A DNA stretch of 64,000 nt, taken from an uncultured Eisenbergiella sp. (GTDB lineage: Bacteria > Bacillota > Clostridia > Lachnospirales > Lachnospiraceae). Below the pieces are notes generated by a model that searched no databases, was not told where the DNA came from, and saw only the letters and a list, made by a program, of their open reading frames with translations. The position numbers were made by a program, and so were the translations under genes. The DNA lies in contig CANQVD010000001.1 of NCBI GenBank assembly GCA_947627215.1, positions 1-64,000 of the forward strand, given 5' to 3'. Positions 16,579-25,324 of the stretch are shown piece by piece; within the stretch, counting starts at the first letter, position 1; the number at the start of each line of letters is the position of its first letter.

Positions 16579-17213
16579 TCGCCGTCCTCCGCTTCTGTAT
16601 CGTCCTCCGGATCGGTATCGGCATAGAGGTCATCCTCGCCCTCCCCATAGTCGTACTCGTCATCTTCCTCAGCCGGGGCTTCATGCTGGGGGCGGTAAAT
16701 CTTGAAATAATAGGCCGCCGCGCCGCCCACCAGCAGGATGGCCACGATAACAAGGATATTGGTCAGGCCGGAACTGGCCGCCTTTGCTGTGTCTGGCTCG
16801 GGTTCCTCCGGCTCCACGGTATCCGGTTCCGGCGTCGGCTGGGGTGTATCCGTCTCGGTAACGGGAGGGGCGGGGTCAGGCTCGGCCAGAGCCAGTAGAT
16901 CGCTCTCGGTGACGGCGTTCAGGAAGTAGACGTTGTTTTCGTCCCGCTGGCGGTCAATGACAAGATAAAAGATGTTCTCGCTGGGAGTTGTGATGGTGAA
17001 GAACTCCTTGCCGTCCTCGTCAGTGGCATTATCCACCACCGTGCCTGTCCCATCGGGGGTAAAGGGCTTGGCGGTGGTGGTTTCCTCCACGGCGGGCGGC
17101 GCGGTTTCCTCGGCGGGGTCATCCCCCTGCGCAAAGGCAGTAAGGCTCATAGCAGGCAGGAACAGCAGGAGGCAGGCAAGGGCCGCGGCCCCACGGAAAA
17201 ACTTATGCTTCAT
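16575..17213 (-). CDS. DUF4366 cell-surface protein
   Basis: 212 residues. A signal peptide (MKHKFFRGAAALACLLLFLP...AFAQ), an extracellular part with GTVVDNATDEDGKEFFTITT and IFYLVIDRQRDENNVYFLN (the DUF4366 core), a Pro/Glu/Thr-rich linker, a membrane segment (GLTNILVIVAILLVGGAAAYYF) and a very acidic cytoplasmic tail. Found in Tn1549-type conjugation modules, where it may shape the channel at the cell surface. It overlaps the genes on both sides. ATG at 17213. Confidence 0.85.
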   Translation of the reverse strand: MKHKFFRGAAALACLLLFLPAMSLTAFAQGDDPAEETAPPAVEETTTAKPFTPDGTGTVVDNATDEDGKEFFTITTPSENIFYLVIDRQRDENNVYFLNAVTESDLLALAEPDPAPPVTETDTPQPTPEPDTVEPEEPEPDTAKAASSGLTNILVIVAILLVGGAAAYYFKIYRPQHEAPAEEDDEYDYGEGEDDLYADTDPEDDTEAEDGE

Positions 17214-17454
17214 GGGCGTTGTCCTCCTTCTGCTGGGACTTCGGGCCAGCTTGGCCCGAAGCGGTGACGGCGGGGCTGTCCAGAAAAGCGGCCAACTCAG
17301 CAGGAGTCAGCTTCAGGGAGCGGACAGCCTGAACGATCATACTGTTTTCCTCCTCCTGCTTCTGCTTTTCCAAATCCCGGACTTTAGCCTGCCATTCGGC
17401 GGCCTTCTCCCGGGCCTTTTCCAGTTCCTTGTTGATCTTATCAAGTTTGCTCAT
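17203..17454 (-). CDS. DUF4315 coiled-coil protein
   Basis: 83 residues from the ATG at 17454 (GGAG site upstream). A coiled coil (MSKLDKINKELEKAREKAAE...) is followed by SLKLTPAELAAFLDS, the DUF4315 pattern in Tn1549-like elements. The tail (Thr-Ala-Ser-Gly-Gln-Ala-Gly-Pro-Lys) is translated from palindrome copy 8. It overlaps the DUF4366 start by 11 bases. Probably a structural helper of the mating channel; function not shown. Confidence 0.8.
   Translation of the reverse strand: MSKLDKINKELEKAREKAAEWQAKVRDLEKQKQEEENSMIVQAVRSLKLTPAELAAFLDSPAVTASGQAGPKSQQKEDNAHEA
17239..17261. repeat. ICE palindrome copy 8 (coding)
   Basis: Pair 2-22 T-A, G at position 11. It is read in frame near the C-terminus of the DUF4315 protein. 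Confidence 0.9.
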
Positions 17455-17479
17455 TATCGCTCCTTTCCGGGCCGCCCGG

Positions 17480-19408
17480 TCACAGGCGGCCAAACGCATA
17501 AAAATGTTGCTGCCAGTAGGACGTGTTGATGCTGGCGTATTTGATGGGGTCGCCGCAATGTATCATCATGCCGCCGCCCACATAAATGCCCACATGGGAA
17601 ACGGGGCCGGGGCTGTTGTAAGTCCCGGTGAAAAAGATAATGTCGCCGGGCCTTGCATCAGACGGTGATACATAGGCACATTGGTTGAAAATGCCCTGCG
17701 CCGTGGTGCGGGGCAGGCTGTGGACGCCGCTGTGGGAGAATACCCAACAGACAAAGCCGGAACAGTCAAAGGACGTAGACGGGCTGGAGCCGCCCCATAC
17801 ATAGGGGTATCCAAGATACTTTTCCGCTTCGGCTATCAGGGCGGCAAAGGCTGGGTCAGACAGTGCTTCGCCCGGCACGGTATAACTGCTCCCGGGGTCA
17901 TAGCTGCCGCCGCCCCCGGAATAGATGTCATCCCACAGGTAGGGCTTGTTGCCTTTGAGTTCAAGGGTAATGTCGTAAAGCTCCTTCTGCTCGGCAGTGA
18001 GCCGGGGGCCCACCACGGCGGGAAGGGTCTTGTTTTTGAGCCGCACATTGAGGATATGGTACTCATAGGGCACTTCTACTTCATACTCGTATTCCTCGGT
18101 GACGGATTCGCCTGTTTCGGGGTCTGTACTTGTGGTAGTGCCTGTCCGTGTCTCGGTGCGGTAGCGTATCTCCGTTTCCTCGATCAATGTCAGTTCATAC
18201 TGCACCGAAAACAGGGCCCGTAATTCGGCCTGGGCGCTGGCTCGTGTGTAGGTACGGAGGCGGGCGATCAGGTAAGAGGTCAGTTCATAAGGGTTGTGGC
18301 CTATTTCATCCACCTGATAGCGGTACTCGTCATAGCCCGGATGGGTACGCTCGATATTGGCTACCTTGTCCCGCAGCTCGTTTTCCAAGGCGATATAGTC
18401 CTCATTGGCCCCGAGGATGTCATCATCCTCGGCGGTATAGGAGGTGCCTACCACGGCGTTCATCATGCCCGTGCCGAGAGACGGCAGAGCCGAAAAGATG
18501 GAATTGACGATCAGGAACAGGCAAAACACCAGCAGAATAATAACGGCCCCTGTCTTGTGGCGGGCAACAAACCGGACGGCCTGTTCAGCCGCTTTTTCGG
18601 TGGTGCTGGCTGCCGTGCCAGCCGCCTTTGCACCCTGCCTTGCGGCTTCCCGGGCCTGTTTGGCGTACTGGCGTTTGAGCCTCCATTTCTGTGCCATACG
18701 GGACAGCGGATTACTGGCCCCCATATCCGGGTGCTCCTGCAAAAGCTGTTGGTACTGGACTTCGGCACTGGCCTTCATGGTCCGCCCCTCCCATTTTTCC
18801 ACTTGGCGGGCAGGATGCTCCCGGATACGGCGTTTCACATAACGGCGCACCCTGTAGCCCCCGGCCTCGACCAGAAGCTCGCCCTTGTGCGCCCCTTCCA
18901 CGCCCACGTTCTCATGTTCGGCCTCATGTATCTTTTGGTGGCCGTAAGCCCATATGCTGGCGCCCGCCGCCGATACTGCCCGCTTGGAAAGTCCGGGCTT
19001 CTTGGGCGGTTTCTGATGGGCCAGCGTTTCCTTGGCCTTGTCCAGCTTGGCAGATACCCGCTCGGCTTTGGCCTCGGCTTGTTCCAGACGCTTGCCCTTT
19101 TCGCTGTTCCCGGCTTTGCCGTCCGTTTCCCTGTCCGGGCTGCCCTGTTTTCCTTTCGGGTTATTCCCGCCAGAAGGTGTGTCCGGCCCGGTATCCTTGG
19201 CCTGTTCGCCCTCCCGATGCAGGCGGGCAGAAAACTTTTCCCTGTCCTTATCCTGCCGGAATTTCCCCGTGCCGGACGGCTTCGGGCCAACTTGACCCGA
19301 AGCGGAGGCCCCGGCTTTTGGGGTAAGCTCGTCCTCGTCGAATTGGAGCCGCCCCCGCTTTATGCGTTTGCCGGACGGCCCTTTTGGTTGTTTTCCGATG
19401 GAAACCAC
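17480..19408 (-). CDS. CD1108-type conjugation protein with NlpC/P60 domain
   Basis: About 640 residues. A charged N-terminal region (Arg/Lys/Glu rich, with Ser-Gly-Gln-Val-Gly-Pro-Lys from palindrome copy 9 near residue 40), one membrane segment (TGAVIILLVFCLFLIVNSIF) and an extracellular C-terminal NlpC/P60 cysteine peptidase: YVWGGSSPSTSFDCSGFVCWVF (Cys nucleophile) and PVSHVGIYVGGG (His). It should cut peptidoglycan so the mating channel can cross the wall (VirB1 role). No ATG fits the start: GTG at 19408 lies in the strong GGAAGGAGGTG site, and ATC at 19399 is at ideal spacing. Family members begin with SIGKQPKG-like residues. Confidence 0.88.
   Translation of the reverse strand: MVSIGKQPKGPSGKRIKRGRLQFDEDELTPKAGASASGQVGPKPSGTGKFRQDKDREKFSARLHREGEQAKDTGPDTPSGGNNPKGKQGSPDRETDGKAGNSEKGKRLEQAEAKAERVSAKLDKAKETLAHQKPPKKPGLSKRAVSAAGASIWAYGHQKIHEAEHENVGVEGAHKGELLVEAGGYRVRRYVKRRIREHPARQVEKWEGRTMKASAEVQYQQLLQEHPDMGASNPLSRMAQKWRLKRQYAKQAREAARQGAKAAGTAASTTEKAAEQAVRFVARHKTGAVIILLVFCLFLIVNSIFSALPSLGTGMMNAVVGTSYTAEDDDILGANEDYIALENELRDKVANIERTHPGYDEYRYQVDEIGHNPYELTSYLIARLRTYTRASAQAELRALFSVQYELTLIEETEIRYRTETRTGTTTSTDPETGESVTEEYEYEVEVPYEYHILNVRLKNKTLPAVVGPRLTAEQKELYDITLELKGNKPYLWDDIYSGGGGSYDPGSSYTVPGEALSDPAFAALIAEAEKYLGYPYVWGGSSPSTSFDCSGFVCWVFSHSGVHSLPRTTAQGIFNQCAYVSPSDARPGDIIFFTGTYNSPGPVSHVGIYVGGGMMIHCGDPIKYASINTSYWQQHFYAFGRL
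19280..19302. repeat. ICE palindrome copy 9 (coding)
   Basis: Pair 2-22 T-A, A at position 16, centre C. It is translated inside the disordered N-terminus of the NlpC/P60 protein. Confidence 0.9.
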
Positions 19409-19430
19409 CTCCTTCCTGAAAAAATGCCAG

Positions 19431-20231
19431 TCAATACCTCTGGACATTGAACTGGCACACGTCTTTATTGAATTGCGGCTGCGGGATGGGCCGGTACTGG
19501 CCGCGCCCTGTCCGTATGGTAAACAGCAGGTCACAGTCTTTGGGGTAGGAAAGGCCGTTATATTCCGGGTAGGCCGCGAGGATGCGCCGGGCCGCCCTGG
19601 TCAGTGGGCAGAGATAGCGGAACATCCGGCCATTGATCTTTTCGATGCCTTTGTGCTGGCAGTAGTCGAAGGTCAGCCAGTGGCGGCGGGCCACGCCGTC
19701 AATGGCAGCGTTTTCTTCCAGCAGGAGCCGGGCACTCCGAGGGTGTATCTTTTCCCCGGTCAGGCTGTCCCGGTAGACGCTGGTGGTAAAGCTCCCGCAA
19801 TAGCGGAAGTTACTTGCCTGATAGACATAGCCGCATTTCCCCATGATGCCATCGGCCAGCGTGTAGAGGAACAAATAATCGGTGTTGGCTTTCAACCAGC
19901 GCGCAAGGGCCGATATGACAAGGCTCCCAAAGTATTTCGTCCCGTTGCACTCGGGCAGGAAACACATCTTGCCGATCTCGATATAGTCCGTGGTTTTCAG
20001 CCTGTGCCGTGGGAAAATCTTGCGGATGGTCTGCAAGGGTTGGGTTCCCCAGCCCAGCACTACCACGCCGCAAAGGCGGCCTTCCACGAAAAAGCCCAGA
20101 TAGTGCCGGTTGAGCCGCGGCATGACCTTGGAATAGTGGTAGCGGCGAATGAAGTCCACCGCTGTATCCCTCGGTATCTCCCGCACGTCCAACCGGGGCT
20201 TCGGGCCAACTTGGCCCGAAGCCTTACCCAT
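19431..20231 (-). CDS. Mom-like DNA modification (GNAT-fold) protein
   Basis: About 266 residues. The core resembles the phage Mu Mom family, an acetyltransferase-fold enzyme that changes adenine to methylcarbamoyl-adenine and shields DNA from restriction: FIRRYHYSKVMPRLNRHYLGFF, then GVVVLGWGTQPLQTIRKIF, YIEIGKMCFLPE and SALARWLK. I rely on memory of such proteins in these ICEs. The start is the second ATG (20231), six bases after GGAGG; the first ATG touches the site. Residues 4-11 are encoded by palindrome copy 10. If active it would protect incoming ICE DNA, matching the ArdA gene of the same element. Confidence 0.72.
   Translation of the reverse strand: MGKASGQVGPKPRLDVREIPRDTAVDFIRRYHYSKVMPRLNRHYLGFFVEGRLCGVVVLGWGTQPLQTIRKIFPRHRLKTTDYIEIGKMCFLPECNGTKYFGSLVISALARWLKANTDYLFLYTLADGIMGKCGYVYQASNFRYCGSFTTSVYRDSLTGEKIHPRSARLLLEENAAIDGVARRHWLTFDYCQHKGIEKINGRMFRYLCPLTRAARRILAAYPEYNGLSYPKDCDLLFTIRTGRGQYRPIPQPQFNKDVCQFNVQRY
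20199..20221. repeat. ICE palindrome copy 10 (coding)
   Basis: Perfect arms, centre C, pair 2-22 T-A; encodes Ala-Ser-Gly-Gln-Val-Gly-Pro-Lys at the N-terminus of the Mom-like protein. Confidence 0.92.
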
Positions 20232-22629
20232 TGGCATCCTCCTTCCTGTCCTCCGGGCGGGTGGTCATAATGGAATACAGCTTGGTGTTCTTGGGGAAAC
20301 GGTCAACGAAGGGTATCGTTACATTCCCGAAGAATAAAAGGCCCTCGCCGGAATTGGAGTGCGTCACATAGGAAAGCTGATGCGGGCTGATGCCCAGCTG
20401 TTTGGCTAAAATCTGCCGGTCGCCTTGTGCCTGTGACAGTAACACCATAAAATCAGAGTTTTCAAAGATGTTCTCGATCTGACGGCTGGCAAGCAGGTCT
20501 TTGACGTTCTGCGTCAGGGCCGAGGGAACACAGCCCTTTTTGCGGAGCATTTTCCAGATGGTGACAAAATAGCTGGATGTCAATTCGTCCTGCAACAGCA
20601 CATGGAACTCGTCATAGTAACACCACGTCGAGATATGCCGGGCAAAGTTGCCGGACACCTGGCTGTTCATCAGGTCATTGATGATGTGCATAGCGATGGT
20701 GCGCAGGCCCGCTCCCAGCTTTTTCAGGTCAAAACAAACCACCCGGACGTTTTTGTAGTCAACGTCAGTCGGGTGGTTAAAGAGGTTGAGGGAGCCGGAC
20801 ACATAGATTTCCAGTGCCGTTGCCAGCCGTTTTGCTTCGGGCTCGGTCTGGCCGCATAGCAGGTCATAAAGGTCTTGGAGCGTAGGCGTGGGGGTGTTGG
20901 CCGGGTCATTGAGAAAATCCCGGTAGACCATGCGGGCGCAGCGGTCAATGATCGTGCGCTCCACAGGCTGCAATCCGTCCTTGCCGCCTACGATCAATTC
21001 CATAAGGGAAAGGATAAAGTCACATTTCAGGCTGATAGGCGAAACTTCATCGTCAAGGCTCACGTCCAAATCCATCGGGTTGATATGGTGGGGGCTGTTG
21101 GGCGCAATCTCCACCACAAGGCCATCCTGCCCGAACTGGCGCACCAGCGGCGAGTATTCGCCCATCGGGTCAAGGATGATAATGCGGTCATCGGTGGCAA
21201 GGAACACATTCACCAACTCTCGCTTGCCCGCAAAGCTCTTGCCGGAGCCAGGGACGCCGAGGTAAAGGCCGTTGGGGTTTTTGAGCTTCTTGCGGTCTGC
21301 CATGATGACGTTATGGGAAAGGGCGTTCAGGCCGTAATAGACCGCCTCGCCGTCCATGCGGAGCTCTTGCGTCATAAAGGGCACAAAGATGGCGGTGGAG
21401 CTTGTCGTCATGCCCCGTTGGATCTCAATACCGTTGTAGCCCAGCGGCAGGCTGGACACAAGGCCCTGCTCCTGCTGAAAATCCAGCCGCTTCAAAGCGC
21501 AGTTGTATTTTTGCATGATGCCGGACACGGTGAACAAATCGTTGTCCAGCGCTCGGCGGGTCGCGGCGGTGTTGACCACAAGGAAGGTCAGCAGGAACAT
21601 ACGCTCGTTGCGGTTCTGTAAATCGTTCAGCAGGTTTTTGGCGTCTTGGCTGAAGGTCACAAGGTCTGGCGGCAGGATGTCCATATCATAGCCGGAACGT
21701 ACTGCCTTTTTCTGTTCCTCCACCTTCATCTTGTCGATGTCTGACACCTTGCTTTTGATGGTCTTGATGGCCCGGGCCTGATCTACCGTCTGGATGTGCA
21801 TGGTGATGGTCATTTCTGCGTCTACTTCCAACAGGTCGGCCAGCAGCTTGTCCGAAAGCTCGGATGCCATGATCTGCATATAGGAAGCGGCCCCCCACGT
21901 TGAACCCATACGGAAAAACCGGGTCTGCCTGAAATCAAAGCTCTCCGGGGCAATGAAATCCTTTGTCCCCAGCCCGGTCTTGGGTATCATATCCCATGTA
22001 AAGGTGAACGGCTCGCCGCCTCCGGGGTGGAGTTGGCCGTGCAGTATCGCCAGCCGTTCCAGCCCCGACAGGGGCCGGGACTGGACGCCCAGCTTTTTGA
22101 AGTTACCGCAGATGTCGGCCTCCACCCGTTCCAACCGTGGCTTGGCGGCGGCAAGGCTGTCTGCCTGAACGCCGAAGGTCAGGAGCTTTGTGCGGACGAT
22201 GCCGTTGTTGCTCTTGGCGATCTGGCTTTCCAGCATTTCAACATATTCTCTCCGCAACTCGCCGTAGCTGTCCTCCCGGGCGGGGATATTGATATGGTAC
22301 TTGCTCTCCGGGCGGCTCCTGTGGTTGATAAAGGAAAGCTGGAAAGGCAGAGAACTATCAAAGGAGTTAAGGAAAGCGCAGTAGCCGTCAAAGATGGCTG
22401 ACTGGTCATCGGCCTGCGCCAACTGGTAGTTGATGTCCTCATACTCGATGGTCTTGGTAAAGAGCTTGTCGTTTATCCGGCAGATACCGTCCTTGAACAT
22501 TTCCTGATATGGGATAGTCTGCTGTGCGGTCTGTGGCCCGGCCTTTTTTACCGGGGCTTTTGGGGTGGGCCTGCGGTCAGGACGTTTTCTTTTTGCGTCC
22601 CGCCCGGCTGCCCTTTTTGGGGTCTGCAA
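20224..22629 (-). CDS. VirB4-like conjugation ATPase (CD1110 type)
   Basis: 801 residues. Walker A is GVPGSGKSFAGKRE near residue 458, Walker B-like RIIILDPMGEYSPLV follows, with a further ARHISTWCYYDEFHVLLQ and SALTQNVKDLL near the end, all typical of VirB4/TraE ATPases that energise type IV secretion channel assembly. The start is TTG at 22629, nine bases after AAGGAGG; the gene overlaps prgI by 53 bases. It ends inside the Mom-like gene's start region, so the two are coupled. Confidence 0.95.
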   Translation of the reverse strand: MQTPKRAAGRDAKRKRPDRRPTPKAPVKKAGPQTAQQTIPYQEMFKDGICRINDKLFTKTIEYEDINYQLAQADDQSAIFDGYCAFLNSFDSSLPFQLSFINHRSRPESKYHINIPAREDSYGELRREYVEMLESQIAKSNNGIVRTKLLTFGVQADSLAAAKPRLERVEADICGNFKKLGVQSRPLSGLERLAILHGQLHPGGGEPFTFTWDMIPKTGLGTKDFIAPESFDFRQTRFFRMGSTWGAASYMQIMASELSDKLLADLLEVDAEMTITMHIQTVDQARAIKTIKSKVSDIDKMKVEEQKKAVRSGYDMDILPPDLVTFSQDAKNLLNDLQNRNERMFLLTFLVVNTAATRRALDNDLFTVSGIMQKYNCALKRLDFQQEQGLVSSLPLGYNGIEIQRGMTTSSTAIFVPFMTQELRMDGEAVYYGLNALSHNVIMADRKKLKNPNGLYLGVPGSGKSFAGKRELVNVFLATDDRIIILDPMGEYSPLVRQFGQDGLVVEIAPNSPHHINPMDLDVSLDDEVSPISLKCDFILSLMELIVGGKDGLQPVERTIIDRCARMVYRDFLNDPANTPTPTLQDLYDLLCGQTEPEAKRLATALEIYVSGSLNLFNHPTDVDYKNVRVVCFDLKKLGAGLRTIAMHIINDLMNSQVSGNFARHISTWCYYDEFHVLLQDELTSSYFVTIWKMLRKKGCVPSALTQNVKDLLASRQIENIFENSDFMVLLSQAQGDRQILAKQLGISPHQLSYVTHSNSGEGLLFFGNVTIPFVDRFPKNTKLYSIMTTRPEDRKEDANG

Positions 22630-22966
22630 TCGGCGTTTCCTCCTTTCTGCTCAGAAAAGCATAGAAATTTTCCGTTTTGTAAGGCCGTACCACGGGCAGA
22701 GTGAACTTTGTGCGGATGATGTTGCGGAGCACCTTTTCAAAGGGCAGGCCGTCCTTTTCATACATCGCAAACAAAAACCACGGCAGCATGAGCCCTATCA
22801 TAAGGAACAGGGCCGGGCTGTTGCCGATATGGGGGCGTGTGAATAGATAGAACGGCACCCCGATACCACCCGCCACGGAAAAACAAATAAGCTGGCGCTT
22901 CGTCAGGTTGAAGGCCAGCTTGGTCTTGATGCGGTTCAGGTCGTTTGGCACTGGCACATAGGCCAA
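22577..22966 (-). CDS. PrgI-family conjugation membrane protein
   Basis: 129 residues with two membrane segments (QLICFSVAGGIGVPFYLF and ALFLMIGLMLPWFLFAMY) and the PrgI N-terminus AYVPVPNDLNRIKTKLAFNLTKRQ. The VirB3-like partner of VirB4, with which it overlaps. The start codon is TTG at 22966, nine bases after GGAGGTGATT, a near-perfect ribosome site; family members usually begin with ATG here. Confidence 0.93.
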   Translation of the reverse strand: MAYVPVPNDLNRIKTKLAFNLTKRQLICFSVAGGIGVPFYLFTRPHIGNSPALFLMIGLMLPWFLFAMYEKDGLPFEKVLRNIIRTKFTLPVVRPYKTENFYAFLSRKEETPIADPKKGSRAGRKKKTS

Positions 22967-22986
22967 AAGGAATCACCTCCTTACAG

Positions 22987-23009
22987 CCTCGGGCCAACTT
23001 GGCCCGAGG
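22987..23009. repeat. ICE palindrome copy 11
   Basis: Perfect arms CCTCGGGCCAA, centre C, pair 2-22 C-G; fills the gap between the DUF7007-like gene stop (23010) and the prgI site. Confidence 0.93.
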
Positions 23010-23405
23010 TCATCTTTCCGGCTGGCGGGCCGGGGGCCGAATGCGGGCGGTCTGCGCTTCGCGTCCGGCCTTCCGGGCCCGCCAGTATTCGGGATTATAG
23101 CGTCTGATAGAATTGTTGATGCCTTCCTCAAAGGCGGCTTTGTCCTTGATGCGGTCAGGTATTTGCCAGAGCTTCTTGTCCAAAAGCTCCCGGAGCACCA
23201 CACTTTCCTGGCAGTCCTCCTCAAAGCAGATATAGCCGCCCCGTTTGAAGCCGCATTTTCTGGCGGCGGGTGAAAGGATGGCAGCTACTTCCGAGGATAC
23301 CATCGTGCCGCCGTGGCTGGCCGTACTGACAAGGAATACTCCCGGGCAGAGCCGGTCACAGGTCTGTACCTTGCCCCACGGGGAAGTCTCCGGCTCCTGA
23401 TACAT
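23010..23405 (-). CDS. DUF7007-like ICE protein
   Basis: 131 residues. The N-terminal two thirds (WGKVQTCDRLCPGVFLVSTASHGGTMVS ... CFEEDCQESVVLRELL) match a domain I recall as DUF7007, which is common in conjugative elements and phages. The C-terminus is a basic, Arg/Pro-rich tail (YWRARKAGREAQTARIRPPARQ). The ATG overlaps the stop of the SpoVG-like gene (TAATG). Function unknown. The family name comes from memory. Confidence 0.7.
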   Translation of the reverse strand: MYQEPETSPWGKVQTCDRLCPGVFLVSTASHGGTMVSSEVAAILSPAARKCGFKRGGYICFEEDCQESVVLRELLDKKLWQIPDRIKDKAAFEEGINNSIRRYNPEYWRARKAGREAQTARIRPPARQPER

Positions 23406-24073
23406 TACCGTTCAGCCCCTTTTGCGGGGCGCTGCTTCGGGGGCCGGGCAGCTTTTTCCTGTGCCGCCTGCTTTGCCCCGGCCTCCAACTGCTCTTTGAT
23501 AGAGGGCCGCTCCTGTGCTTGGGTCACTGTTTGCAAGCGACTGATTTCCGCCGAATACGCTTCGAGGATGGCACCGTGGAGTTGCTTGCGGAAATCTGCG
23601 GTAATGGGTTTGGCCGTGTCCCGGTAGCCCGTCCGGCTGGATTTGTCCGGCTTGCTGGGCATCCCCACAAACAGGCCTTTGTCCGTTTGGAGGATCTTGA
23701 AATCCTCCACCACAAAGCAGTCGTTGAATTTCACATTGGCGAAGCCCATCAGGTTGCCCTTGGGCTCGATGGCCCGGACGCTTACATCCAGCTTCATCGG
23801 CGGGGCCTCCGGGGCCGGGCTCGTCATTTCCTGTTCCGTCATCGAATGTTCCTCCTTCCCGGGCAGGGTGATGACCGTCCCGCCCTGATAGTCATAGCCC
23901 GCCGCACGGACGGCGGCAATGGTCTTTGCCGTTACCTGCCCATGCAGGGCAAGGTCATTGTCGGCCAGAAAGGAAAGCATATCCTGTTGGGAAAATTCCT
24001 CCGGGAGCTTCCCGTTCCATGTGCGGCGTATCCGGCTCCCGTCCGTTGTGTAGCGGGCCGCAGCCCGTGGCAT
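23405..24073 (-). CDS. SpoVG-domain protein with internal start
   Basis: 222 residues. Residues about 93-165 (MKLDVSVRAIEPKGNLMGFANVKFNDCFVVEDFKI ... GLFVGMPSKPD) are a SpoVG domain, which binds nucleic acid. Residues 1-75 form a separate small domain (RIRRTWNGKLPEEFSQQDMLSFLADND). A second strong ribosome site (GGAAGGAGG) stands before an in-frame ATG at 23842, so the SpoVG part is likely also made alone as a 145-residue protein. The full-length start at 24073 also has AAAGGAGGT. The gene is coupled to the DUF7007-like gene. Role in transfer unknown. Confidence 0.8.
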   Translation of the reverse strand: MPRAAARYTTDGSRIRRTWNGKLPEEFSQQDMLSFLADNDLALHGQVTAKTIAAVRAAGYDYQGGTVITLPGKEEHSMTEQEMTSPAPEAPPMKLDVSVRAIEPKGNLMGFANVKFNDCFVVEDFKILQTDKGLFVGMPSKPDKSSRTGYRDTAKPITADFRKQLHGAILEAYSAEISRLQTVTQAQERPSIKEQLEAGAKQAAQEKAARPPKQRPAKGAER

Positions 24074-24091
24074 AGCCGCACCTCCTTTCGG

Positions 24092-24114
24092 CCTCGGGCC
24101 AAGTTGGCCCGAGG
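24092..24114. repeat. ICE palindrome copy 12
   Basis: Perfect arms, centre G, pair 2-22 C-G; between the virB6-like stop and the SpoVG-like ribosome site. Confidence 0.93.
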
Positions 24115-24118
24115 TATT

Positions 24119-24985
24119 TTAATGGGCTCCAAAGATGGATTTGGCAAGGCTCCCGGTTTTGAATAGCACAAAGCACAGCAGTACGGTATAGCCCATGCAA
24201 GTCCAGATGGCCCGCATGATGTCGCTGTCCGATGCGATGCTCTGCACCAGCACGGCGTAGATCGCCACGCATACCATGATAAGAAGGCCCTGAAAGCCCA
24301 CGGCGAAAAGGGACTTAAAATAATTCTGGCCCATGTGTCCCGCTTCCCGGTTCACACTGGTTGCAAAGGGAATGGGGGCAAGGCTGGTCATCAGGTATAT
24401 CTCTATCATTCGGCCATATACAATGACGAAGATAACGATATTCAGGGCGTTCATGGTGAATTGGACAAAGAAGGATTGGAGCCAGACACCGAGCAGGGGG
24501 CCAAGCTCCATTGCCTCAAGCCGGGCCTGCATATCGTTCAGCACGTCCGGCGATACGGCGGTGGAGCCGCTTATCAGGCCCGCCGATTGCTGGATAACGT
24601 GCTGGGAAACGTCAAACACCGCCATAACGATATTGAAGGTGTTGGACAAGATCATCACGGCTATAAAGGTCTTGAATATCCACCTGAAAAAAAGCCATGT
24701 GTCGATGTTGTGTAGGTTGTTGTGGTCTATCAGCATTTGAATGAGCTCATAGGTCATTACAAAGGTGAGCACCAGCCCGGCCACGGGCAGGACAACCGTT
24801 TCGGAGAGCTGGCGTATCATGGAAAAGACCCCGGCGTTCCACGCCGCCGGGGTCGTCCCAACCTGCGCTGCAATCTCTCCGACCTGATCGTTCACGGTGT
24901 TAAAGAGGCCGCCGAGGTTCCCCATGATACCCTCGACCAGAAGCCCTTTGAGCCATTCTGCGATAGCGTCGAAGATACTTTGCAT
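24119..24985 (-). CDS. VirB6/TrbL-like channel protein (CD1112 type)
   Basis: 288 residues with about six membrane segments (for example VVLPVAGLVLTFVMTYELIQ, WIFKTFIAVMILSNTFNIVM, NALNIVIFVIVYGRMIEIYL and a final TCMGYTVLLCFVLFK) and the family's N-terminus MQSIFDAIAEWLKGLLVEGI. It would form the inner-membrane pore of the type IV secretion channel. ATG at 24985 after GGAG. It follows the Maff2 gene by 18 bases. Confidence 0.92.
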   Translation of the reverse strand: MQSIFDAIAEWLKGLLVEGIMGNLGGLFNTVNDQVGEIAAQVGTTPAAWNAGVFSMIRQLSETVVLPVAGLVLTFVMTYELIQMLIDHNNLHNIDTWLFFRWIFKTFIAVMILSNTFNIVMAVFDVSQHVIQQSAGLISGSTAVSPDVLNDMQARLEAMELGPLLGVWLQSFFVQFTMNALNIVIFVIVYGRMIEIYLMTSLAPIPFATSVNREAGHMGQNYFKSLFAVGFQGLLIMVCVAIYAVLVQSIASDSDIMRAIWTCMGYTVLLCFVLFKTGSLAKSIFGAH

Positions 24986-25003
24986 AGGCCGCTCCTTGCG
25001 GGA

Positions 25004-25219
25004 TTAGCCGAACAGGTTCGCAAGCAGCGGAATCAGGTTCATGCCCAGCAGGACGATGCCGCCGCCCGCCATGAGCTGCTTCATGCCCTGGCTTTTGCTG
25101 GCCGGGTTATCCGCACCATAGCCCTCCAGCAGGTTGACGATGCCCCATGCGCCGAGGCCGCAGCCGATAGCCATGACCAGAATCTTCAACGTGTCGATAG
25201 CAGAAGTAAAGAAAGCCAT
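25004..25219 (-). CDS. Maff2-family small membrane protein (pilin-like)
   Basis: 71 residues from the ATG at 25219 (GGAGG upstream); reading farther upstream crosses a terminator. Two hydrophobic helices (AIDTLKILVMAIGCGLGAWGIV and MAGGGIVLLGMNLIPLLANLF) joined by GADNPASKSQGMKQ give a VirB2-like plan. The family, called Maff2, is found only in Tn1549-like elements. It comes directly before virB6. Confidence 0.88.
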   Translation of the reverse strand: MAFFTSAIDTLKILVMAIGCGLGAWGIVNLLEGYGADNPASKSQGMKQLMAGGGIVLLGMNLIPLLANLFG

Positions 25220-25260
25220 AAATAGATCCTCCGTTTCGTTGTGTGTTGGTTTCAGGCAAC

Positions 25261-25284
25261 AAAAAAGCCGCCATTTCAGGCGGT
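25261..25284 (-). terminator. Intrinsic terminator/attenuator before the Maff2 gene
   Basis: On the minus strand CCGCC-TGAAAT-GGCGG is followed by CTTTTTT. It lies between virD4 and the Maff2 gene, so it should limit read-through and set lower levels of downstream genes, or be relieved by antitermination. Confidence 0.8.
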
Positions 25285-25289
25285 GGTGG

Positions 25290-25312
25290 CCTCGGGCCAA
25301 CTTGGCCCGAAG
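25290..25312. repeat. ICE palindrome copy 13
   Basis: Arms intact apart from pair 2-22 (C-A), a hybrid of the two arm variants; 12 bases past the virD4 stop. Confidence 0.9.
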
Positions 25313-25324
25313 TCCATCTATCAG

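Noticed and set aside
18296-19450. Plus-strand frame of 384 codons opposite the NlpC/P60 gene
   Set aside because: No ribosome site or domain; composition is that of an antisense frame.
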